Positions 57,060-64,000 of a stretch of DNA of 64,000 nucleotides are shown in pieces; positions within the stretch are counted from its first letter, which is position 1, and every line of letters starts with the position of its first letter. Below the pieces are notes generated by a model. That model did not search any database, was not told the origin of the DNA, and saw only the letters and a program-made list of their open reading frames with translations. The position numbers were made by a program, and so were the translations under genes. Source of the stretch: Lithobates sylvaticus (Eukaryota; Chordata; Amphibia; Anura; Ranidae); the NCBI GenBank assembly GCA_028564925.1, contig CM053030.1, positions 403,371,397 to 403,435,396 of the forward strand, read 5' to 3'.

Positions 57060-58340
57060 TCAGGCCTGGTTCACACCTATGTGTGTTTTTTTTTGTTTTT
57101 TTTTGGTGCTTTTTGCAGAAACGCACTACAGTTCATTTACATGGTTTACTATGGGACACGTTCACATCTATGCTTTTTTCAGCTGCTGCTGTTTGGAAAG
57201 GGTCAGGGACTTTTTTTTTTTTTTTTAATGCAAAACGGTGCTTTTTTGGTTCAATGTACTTTAACCACTTCAGCCCCGGACCAATTGGCAGCCAAAGGAC
57301 CAGGCCCCTTTTTGCGATTCGGCACTGCGTCGCTTTAACTGACAATTGCGCGGTCGTGTGACGTGGCTCCAAAACAAATTTGGCGTCCTTTTTTTCCCAC
57401 AAATAGAGCTTTTTTTGGTGGTATTTGATCGCCCCTGCGGTTTTTATTTTTTGCGCTATAAACAAAAATAGAGCGACAATTTTGAAAACAATGCAATATT
57501 TTTTGCTTTTTGCTATAATAAATATCCCCAAAAAATATATAAAACATTTTTTTTCCTCAGTTTAGGCCGATACGTATTCTTCTATATATTTTTGGTAAAA
57601 AAAATCGCAATTAGCGATTATTGATTGGTTTGCGCAAAAGTTATAGCGTTTACAAAATAGGGGCTAGTTTTATAGCATTTTTATTTATATTTTTTTTATT
57701 TTTACTAGTAATGGCGGCGATCAGCGTTTTTTTTTTTATTTTTTTTTTTTATTGTGACTGCGACATTATGGCGGACACATCGGACATTTTTGACACATTT
57801 TTGGGACCATTGTCATTTATACAGCAATCAATGCTATTTAAATGCATTGATTCATGTATAAATGACAGTTGTAGTGAAGGGGTTAACCACTAGGGGAAGG
57901 GGAGGGGTTATGGGCTGTGACGTGTGTGTGTTTTTTTTTTTTTTTTTTTTTTTTGTACAGTAGGGGGCGGGGCTGACGTCTGACGTCATTGATCAGCTTT
58001 CCCGATGACAGGGAACAGCCGATCAATGACAGGCAGAGTAGGAAGCGCGGGGAGAGGTTCTTCAGCTCCGTAACCCGATCGCGGGACACCAGCGGCGATC
58101 GGGTCCGCTGGTCCCGCGGCCGGGGTCACGGAGCTCCCGACCGGGTCGCGAGCGCGCCACTGGCGGCGCGCGCGACCCACAGGCAGGCAAATGCACGATC
58201 GCGTACAGGTACGTGATTTTTGCCTGCCCGTGCCATTTTGCCACAGTATATCTGCGTTAGGCGGTCGGGAAGCGGTTAATGGAGAAGCTGCAGGAAAGCA
58301 TGTAATGCATTTTTGCAGCAATTTGTGTTTTCTGCCCAAC
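57060..58340 (+). repeat. Nested level 3 repeat split by level 4
   Basis: The left part 57060-57260 starts TCAGGCCTGGTTCACACC and includes GGTGCTTTTTGCAGAAACGC and GTTCACATCTATGC, like the element at 31206. The right part 58280-58340 continues with GAGAAGCTGCAGGAAAGCAT and TTTTTGCAGCAATTTG. Ends beyond this are unclear. Confidence 0.5.
57261..58279 (+). repeat. Nested level 4: full-length family-4 element
   Basis: 1019 bp. The left end is TTAACCACTTCAGCCCCGG and the right end, inverted, is TTAACCGCTTCCCGACCGCC. The interior starts GACCAATTGGCAGCC, GACAATTGCGCGGTCGTG and ACAAATAGAGCTTTTTTTGG. The right half is GC-rich with inverted pairs (ACCCGATCGCGGGAC / GGCGATCGGGTCC; GATCGGGTC / GACCGGGTCGCG) and TGACGTCTGACGTCA near 57974. 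Non-coding, and the youngest layer of the nest. Confidence 0.8.
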
Positions 58341-59099
58341 AACTAATTGGTCAAAAAAAGTATATCTCTTCTGTCGGTCTCCAAGTGGATATATAGTTGG
58401 TTATTTATATTTACCACTGCATATAGATATTTAAGAATAAATTGCCTTTTTTTTTTTTTTAAACTTTACATATTAACTAAATTATACACCACACTTTTTT
58501 TTTTTCTTTCTAAGGTTATTAACCGATTAGTTGGCCGATTATTGTTTAGAATAATCAATTAATCGATTATGAAAATAGTTGCAGCCCTAATATATGTATG
58601 TATGTATGGTTCTGTGTCTGTTTTTTATACTACTGACGGTGATCCATGAATTATTATAATGGGGCTGCTATAGTGCGGCAGGCGATCTGACGCTGGGTGG
58701 GGGTGGTGAACAGACTAACTGCCACTGACATCACCAGTGACCTATACAGTGATAATACTGTACAAATGGCACTGGCTGGGAAGGGGTTAACATCTAGGGT
58801 GATAAATGTGGGCCTAACTATGTGTAAAGTGTGCTAATTTTACTACTAGATCTGTTTCTCATCCCTGCAGGAATGAGAAACTGACAGATTGCTCGCTCTT
58901 TACCGAACTGTTATTTATCAACACGGAGCTCTGGGCTGTGATTGCATACAGCCGATCAAGTGGGTTCTGGCTGTGAATGATTGGGTACGGGTACGTCACT
59001 ATGCCTACACCCGCCGTATGCCCGCAGTACATTGTGGGCGGGTAGCAAGTGAGGTTAAAAATAAAAAAACGCTCCTTAAATATCCTAGCTACCAGTCAC

Positions 59100-59504
59100 C
59101 CGCTTGTTGATGTGAGTTTGATGCTTGGACTCTATAGGCAGGCTGTCAAGGCAGCCCCCGTCATCTAATTGATCGGGGCCGTTCAAGCCAGCTGGCGATT
59201 TGGCCGCTGGCTGCCGCCAGTCAGGGCTGTCTAGTCGTCCACGTTTTCACTGGGGATGCTGTGCAGCCTTCATATTGTAATAGCGCTCACTGGTGGCAGC
59301 CTGCTGGCTCTGGCCGGGCCTAGGGATCGCCTGTCGTGTGAGGAGGGGAAGGGCAGTCTAGGGCAGAGGAGGAGGCCGCACTGCCAGAGATGAGTACGCC
59401 ACTCAGCCAGGACACTGAGTGAGGAAGGTGGGAGGGGGAGCGGAGCCAGACCCCCATCTGGAATGTGTGCTGTGCTTTTCCCAGGCTTCATCCACACTGA
59501 GCCC
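59100..59504. other. GC-rich intronic stretch preceding the CCCTCC array
   Basis: Paired short inverted blocks (CAGCTGGCGATTTGGCC / GGCCGCTGGCTG) and purine-rich GGAGGGGAAGGGCAG are seen. No terminal repeats or coding similarity were recognised. Confidence 0.45.
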
Positions 59505-61440
59505 GAGACCTGTCCTCCCTCCCATCCTGGACACCCAGGCCAGGGGAGTCCTCCCTCCCTCCCTCCCATCCTGGACACCCAGGCCAGGGGAGTCCTCCCT
59601 CCCTCCCATCCTGGACACCCAGGCCAGGGGAGTCCTCCCTCCCTCCCTCCCTCCCTCCCATCCTGGACACCCAGGCCAGGGGAGTCCTCCCTCCCTCCCA
59701 TCCTGGACACCCAGGCCAGGGGAGTCCTCCCTCCCTCCCATCCTGGACACCCAGGCCAGGGGAGTCCTCCCTCCCTCCCATCCTGGACACCCAGGCCAGG
59801 GGAGTCCTCCCTCCCTCCCATCCTGGACACCCAGGCCAGGGGAGTCCTCCCTCCCTCCCATCCTGGACACCCAGGCCAGGGGAGTCCTCCCTCCCTCCCT
59901 CCCTCCCATCCTGGACACCCAGGCCAGGGGAGTCCTCCCTCCCTCCCTCCCTCCCATCCTGGACACCCAGGCCAGGGGAGTCCTCCCTCCCTCCCTCCCT
60001 CCCTCCCTCCCTCCCTCCCTCCCTCCCTCCCATCCTGGACACCCAGGCCAGGGGAGTCCTCCCTCCCTCCCTCCCTCCCTCCCTCCCATCCTGGACACCC
60101 AGGCCAGGGGAGTCCTCCCTCCCTCCCTCCCATCCTGGACACCCAGGCCAGGGGAGTCCTCCCTCCCTCCCTCCCATCCTGGACACCCAGGCCAGGGGAG
60201 TCCTCCCTCCCTCCCTCCCTCCCATCCTGGACACCCAGGCCAGGGGAGTCCTCCCTCCCTCCCTCCCTCCCACCCATCCTGGACACCCAGGCCAGGGGAG
60301 TCCTCCCTCCCTCCCTCCCTCCCTCCCTCCCACCCATCCTGGACACCCAGGCCAGGGGAGTCCTCCCTCCCTCCCACCCATCCTGGACACCCAGGCCAGG
60401 GGAGTCCTCCCTCCCTCCCTCCCACCCATCCTGGACACCCAGGCCAGGGGAGTCCTCCCTCCCTCCCTCCCTCCCTCCCATCCTGGACACCCAGGCCAGG
60501 GGAGTCCTCCCTCCCTCCCTCCCATCCTGGACACCCAGGCCAGGGGAGTCCTCCCTCCCTCCCTCCCATCCTGGACACCCAGGCCAGGGGAGTCCTCCCT
60601 CCCATCCTGGACACCCAGGCCAGGGGAGTCCTCCCTCCCTCCCTCCCATCCTGGACACCCAGGCCAGGGGAGTCCTCCCTCCCTCCCTCCCATCCTGGAC
60701 ACCCAGGCCAGGGGAGTCCTCCCTCCCTCCCTCCCATCCTGGACACCCAGGCCAGGGGAGTCCTCCCTCCCTCCCTCCCTCCCATCCTGGACACCCAGGC
60801 CAGGGGAGTCCTCCCTCCCTCCCTCCCTCCCATCCTGGACACCCAGGCCAGGGGAGTCCTCCCTCCCTCCCATCCTGGACACCCAGGCCAGGGGAGTCCT
60901 CCCTCCCTCCCTCCCTCCCTCCCATCCTGGACACCCAGGCCAGGGGAGCCCTCCCTCCCTCCCTCCCTCCCATCCTGGACACCCAGGCCAGGGGAGTCCT
61001 CCCTCCCTCCCTCCCTCCCTCCCATCCTGGACACCCAGGCCAGGGGAGTCCTCCCTCCCTCCCTCCCTTCCTGGACACCCAGGCCAGGGGAGTCCTCCCT
61101 CCCTCCCTCCCTCCCTCCCTCCCATCCTGGACACCCAGGCCAGGGGAGTCCTCCCTCCCTCCCTCCCATCCTGGACACCCAGGCCAGGGGAGTCCTCCCT
61201 CCCTCCCTCCCATCCTGGACACCTAGGCCAGGGGAGTCCTCCCTCCCTCCCTCCCATCCTGGACACCTAGGCCAGGGGAGTCCTCCCTCCCTCCCTCCCA
61301 TCCTGGACACCTAGGCCAGGGGAGTCCTCCCTCCCTCCCTCCCTCCCTCCCTCCCTTCCTCCCATCCTCCCATCCTGGACACCCAGGCCAGGGGAGTCCT
61401 CCCTCCCTCCCATCCTGGACACCCAGGCCAGGGTCTAGGT
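59505..61440. repeat. CCCTCC minisatellite with GGACACCCAGGCCAGGGGAG core
   Basis: About 41 units by eye. Each has a nearly invariant core of about 30 bases (CATCCTGGACACCCAGG, CCAGGGGAGTCCTCC), then a (CCCT)n-like spacer of 2 to about 12 repeats. The spacer gives stepwise unit lengths in 4-base increments. Rare variants are clustered: CACCCATCC in 60265-60425, CACCTAGGCC in 61218-61315, GGAGCCC at 60945. Frames of about 590-650 codons on both strands are array translations. Confidence 0.97.
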
Positions 61441-61444
61441 GAGT

Positions 61445-61555
61445 CCTCTCCATCCCTGTCCATTTTTGGTTTCGGTTTTCAGCCAAGTGCATCCTGAATT
61501 TTCGGTTTTGGCACCAGAGTTTTTTTTTATTTCTGTGCACCACTACATACAACAC
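61445..61555 (-). repeat. Dispersed repeat fragment
   Basis: CCATTTTTGGTTTCGGTTTT, AGCCAAGTGCATCCTGAATT and TTCGGTTTTGGCACC, closing TTTCTGTGCACCACTACA, look like the end of a known type of vertebrate DNA element. No partner end is visible; it abuts the minisatellite. Confidence 0.4.
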
Positions 61556-61901
61556 ATATCCACGTATGATTTTTATGCAACACGATGGATTGAATAAAAT
61601 TTGTCTAAACCAACAATGCAGTATTTAAAACATGAACACCGAGCACTTGTGTACGAGCCCTAAATCCGGTACTATGCTCTGCTCAGCTTGGAAGAACTTG
61701 GCGTTAGCAGTGAACATTGAACTGTTTATCCAGGCAATGTGATTAAAACAAACTGCCATCAAAGAGATCTTTCACAAAGTGAAATGTTTACTTATGAAAT
61801 AAGGAGTACAGCCTCGCCACTCAAGAACTGCAAAATGAAAAGTTAATAGTAAACGTCACAAACTCCTAAAATGCTAGATATATTGGATAAAAAAATAAAA
61901 T

Positions 61902-62137
61902 CTAAGGCCAGCCATAGAGAAGTCGAAAACCGTATGTTCTGTTGATCGGAAAACTAAAATGGCGCATATGATTGTGTCCATCGTTTGTTTTATTTTTCTA
62001 AACACAATCCAGCATGTTGGATCAGGCACTTTCCATTTCCACATGAAAATTGCGTGTTACAGCTGGCACACTGGTGATGCGAAAAACGAATGACCAAGAA
62101 TTTTTTTTCAGTTTTCGACTCGCCTAGGGCCTGCTTA
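61902..62137 (+). repeat. Short MITE with TAAGGCC...GGCCTGCTTA ends
   Basis: TAAGGCCAGCCATAGAGAAGTCGAAAAC and GTTTTCGACTCGCC..GGGCCTGCTTA are inverted, about 236 bp. Confidence 0.7.
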
Positions 62138-62182
62138 AATATATCTCCACCCAAAACTGTTATTTAGTCTTCAAAAAAAGTT

Positions 62183-63065
62183 TTTAAAGTGGCTCTAAAC
62201 GCAAATGATTCTTTATCTTAATGCACGCTATGCATTAAAGGGGTTTGAAGGAAAAACCTTCTGTAGTGCAGCAGCCCCCCAGAGCTCCCCTTTTACTTAC
62301 CTGAACCTGTTTGTTCCAGTGACGGGGAGGAGCTCCCGCTGCGGTCAATCAAATCCAGTGACACGGGGTTGGGGCAGAGTCCTGCTGTCTATGTCAATGA
62401 AGGCAGCAGCAGGACTCGGGAGCGTGCCCGCATGGGTACCCTCGTGGAATGTGGCTCTCCGTGGGAGCACTTGAGAAGAGGAGATGCCAGGAGCGCTGCC
62501 GTGGGGCCCCAGAAGAGGAGGATTGGGATGCCGCTCTACACAAAACCCTCGCACAGAGAAGGGAAGTATAATGTGTTTTATTTTTTTTATAACAAACAAC
62601 CTTTACAACCTTTAAAGATAAAAAAAATAAAACAAAACTTTTGTGCAGCAGCCCCCGTCAGACCCCTAATATTTACCTGAGCCCCATCTCGATACAGTGA
62701 TGTTGCACGAGAGCCTGGGCTGTCTGGGACTTCCCCCTTCTCATTGGCAGAGGCAGCAGCGAGTGCCATTGGCTTTCACTGCTGTCAAAGTCAGTGAGCC
62801 AGTGAGGAGAGAGAGGGCGGGGCTAAGCCCTGTGTCTGGACACAGAGCAGCGGCTTAGCTCCAGTGCCCCCATAGCAAGCTGCTTGCTGTGGGGGGCACT
62901 TGGCAGGAGGGAGGGGCCAGGAGTGTCAGCTGGGGACACGAGAAGAGGAGGATCTGAGCTGCTCTCTGCAAAACCAACTGCACAGAGCAGGCAAGTGTAA
63001 CATGTTTGTTATTTTTAAGGGAAAAAAAAAAATAACAAAAAAAACGGGACTTTAGTATCACTTTA
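62183..63065 (+). repeat. Dispersed repeat family 3, two copies in tandem
   Basis: Copy 1 starts TTAAAGTGGCTCTAAACGC and runs to about 62620; copy 2 from about 62605 to 63065 ends TTTAGTATCACTTTAA. Both contain GCAGCAGCCCCC, then TTTACCTGA/TTACCTGA, GCCC..GTGTC, GAAGAGGAGGAT and GCACAGAGAAGG / GCACAGAGCAGG in order. The 11900-12222 copy matches the second more closely. Confidence 0.65.
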
Positions 63066-63237
63066 AATATAGTCGCCTGCTAGTATCATAAAATGTGGCA
63101 TTGTATGAAGAATGTGATCTTTTGATATCAATAATAATTAAACAAGTTGATTCTTGTTCATCGTAAATATTTCCCAAATTGGTATTGGTATAGAAGCATA
63201 GTGCAACATAATTATAGCATTTTGATTTTTGTTTCAG

Positions 63238-63398
63238 ATGGCTGAAATTTGAGGAAGATGTTGAAGATGGTGGAGACCGATGGAGTAAGCCTTACGTGGC
63301 CACGCTTTCACTACACAGCCTCTTTGAATTGAGAAGTTGTATACTCAATGGCACAGTGATGTTGGACATGAGAGCCAGCACCATAGAGGAAATTGCAG
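63238..63398 (+). CDS. SLC4A7: SLC4A7-like exon D (last visible coding exon)
   Basis: 161-nt exon after GTTTCAG, ending before GTAATG. Its first base completes Arg and its last base begins an Asp codon. It encodes [53 protein letters not shown]. This is one of the most conserved stretches of the SLC4 cytosolic domain (WLKFEEDVE...RWSKPHVATL in relatives). GGDRW and VMLDMRAST fit SLC4A7, where SLC4A8/A10 have GGERW and VLLDMHAN. The following exon should begin with the rest of Asp and lies beyond the window. Confidence 0.95.
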
Positions 63399-63443
63399 GT
63401 AATGCATGGTGAAAGAGTTCCTGATTTGGGATCAAAAGGTTTA

Positions 63444-63719
63444 TTAAGGCTGGGTTCACACTTATTCAAATTGGATGCGGTTTTCCACATCTAATTCGCA
63501 TGACAGGCGAGTGTGACCGTCTCTCAATGGAGCTGGTTCACACATCTCTGGGGCGGCTGCGGAGCGCACTGCATAAGGGTCCTGTGCATCTTTGGCTCAG
63601 TTTTCAGTTCCGAATTCAGGCAAAAATTCAGACCTGATTCGCCCCTGAAACTGAGAACAGGGACGCACCGGATCCCCCTGCTGCGAGCCGCTCCGCAAGC
63701 TGTGTGAGCCCAGCCTTAA
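63444..63719 (+). repeat. MITE with TAAGGCTGGGTTCACAC ends
   Basis: TAAGGCTGGGTTCACACTTA and TGTGTGAGCCCAGCCTTA are inverted. Inner pairs (TGCGGAGCGCACTG; GAGCCGCTCCGC) and AAATTGGATGCGG are shared with the element starting at 63752. Confidence 0.85.
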
Positions 63720-63751
63720 ACTGCAGATTTTGCAGGGGATATTTTAAAGAT

Positions 63752-64000
63752 TTAGGCTGGGTTCACACTGATGCAAATTGGATGCGGATTTCCCCGCATC
63801 CATTTAGCATTACAGGAGACTGTGACCGGCTCTCAAAGGAGTCGGTTCACACAGCTCCGGAGCGGCCACGGCCACACCAGATTTTGCACTCTGCCTCCAC
63901 CCCCACCACTTGCATTAGTGTCCTTCACATTGAGAGGCTCGGCAGGTATGGACTGATGGTGGTAGCTGCCCAACTTTTCACGTGGTTGGTTGCTTGGGCC
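63752..64000 (+). repeat. Second TTAGGCTGGGTTCACAC element, incomplete
   Basis: TTAGGCTGGGTTCACACTGA, AAATTGGATGCGGATTTCC and GGTTCACACAGCTCCGGAGCGG repeat the order of 63444-63719. The right end is not recognised before the window ends. Confidence 0.6.

Larger units (their letters stand above)
56806..58590 (-). repeat. Nested level 2 element (AATCGATTAATCG ends)
   Basis: The right end, inverted, reads TTAGGGCTGCAACTATTTTC then ATAATCGATTAATTG. The left end has TTTAGGCAGAAACAATTTA and TTTTCATAATCGATGAATCG, an imperfect inverted match. It sits at the edge of the TA run of the level-1 repeat. It contains a small fold-back (56861-57052: GTAACATAGTGGGGTTAA against TTAACCCCCATTATGTTAC). Confidence 0.55.
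56218..59065 (+). repeat. Family-4-like repeat (level 1), interrupted by nested insertions
   Basis: The left part (56218-56630) starts TAACCACTTGCGCTCC and has GCACTGCGCTACTTTAAGTG, CACAAATGAGCTTTC and TTGATTGGTTCGTGTG, collinear with 14956-15796. It then runs into the TA microsatellite. The right part resumes about 58591 with TATATGTATGTATGTATGG and CTACTGACGGTGATCCATG. It continues through TTGTTTATCAACACGGAGC-like and GATTGGGTACGGGTACG to about 59065. 1.8 kb of later elements separate the two parts. Confidence 0.65.
47460..63237 (+). other. SLC4A7: SLC4A7 intron between exons C and D
   Basis: 15.8-kb phase-2 intron with GTGAGC donor and GTTTCAG acceptor. It carries the poly(C) hAT element, the nested element cluster and the CCCTCC array, so over a third of it is tandem repeat. 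48955-49560, 55025-56215 and 61560-61900 show nothing recognisable. Confidence 0.92.
63399..64000 (+). other. SLC4A7: Start of the next SLC4A7 intron
   Basis: Opens with a GTAATG donor and is phase 1. It contains two inverted-repeat elements and runs off the window. Confidence 0.9.

Noticed and set aside
59270-61314. Frames of 587-650 codons on both strands in the CCCTCC array
   Set aside because: Low-complexity minisatellite translations, simultaneously open in several frames; no gene evidence.

Overview
The window is vertebrate nuclear DNA, almost certainly from a frog and most likely a ranid. Long introns are packed with short inverted-repeat elements, Tc1-like transposons, a CR1-type LINE and GT/TA microsatellites. 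The ranid assignment rests on the look of the dispersed repeats (ends such as AAGGCCCCTTTCACAC and TTAACCACTTCAGCC) and is inference. There are no prokaryotic features.

Only one host gene is visible: four consecutive coding exons on the + strand (23925-24006, 35488-35634, 47321-47459, 63238-63398). They join in phase into 176 residues of the cytosolic N-terminal region of a Na+-coupled bicarbonate cotransporter, best matched to SLC4A7 (NBCn1). The first coding exon lies upstream of the window and the rest of the gene downstream, so everything else here is intron.

Intron before exon A (1-23924): an IR/DR-type Tc1 transposon with TA target duplications (522-2128), a second Tc1 copy folded back on itself (about 5910-7015), and many short inverted-repeat elements. 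Next intron (24007-35487): a MITE with about 93-bp identical arms, a 5'-truncated CR1-like LINE, a deleted Tc1 copy and a DIRS-like retroelement fossil. Third intron (35635-47320): a 5-kb composite made of a short and a long copy of an unrecognised element in tandem. The long copy carries a 28-bp minisatellite in homogenised blocks. Two further Tc1 copies follow. Fourth intron (47460-63237): a hAT-type element with an 8-bp target duplication whose interior has grown into a 3.3-kb poly(C) minisatellite, a fold-back of roughly 400-bp arms, a nest of elements at least four deep (56.2-59.1 kb), and a 1.9-kb CCCTCC minisatellite of about 41 units.

The strongest candidates for something undescribed are the hAT element with its exploded poly(C)/poly(G) array and the tandem 28-bp-minisatellite element. 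Together with the CCCTCC array they place three kilobase-scale arrays inside two introns of one ion-transporter gene. The very long open frames across these arrays are by-products of repeat structure, not genes.
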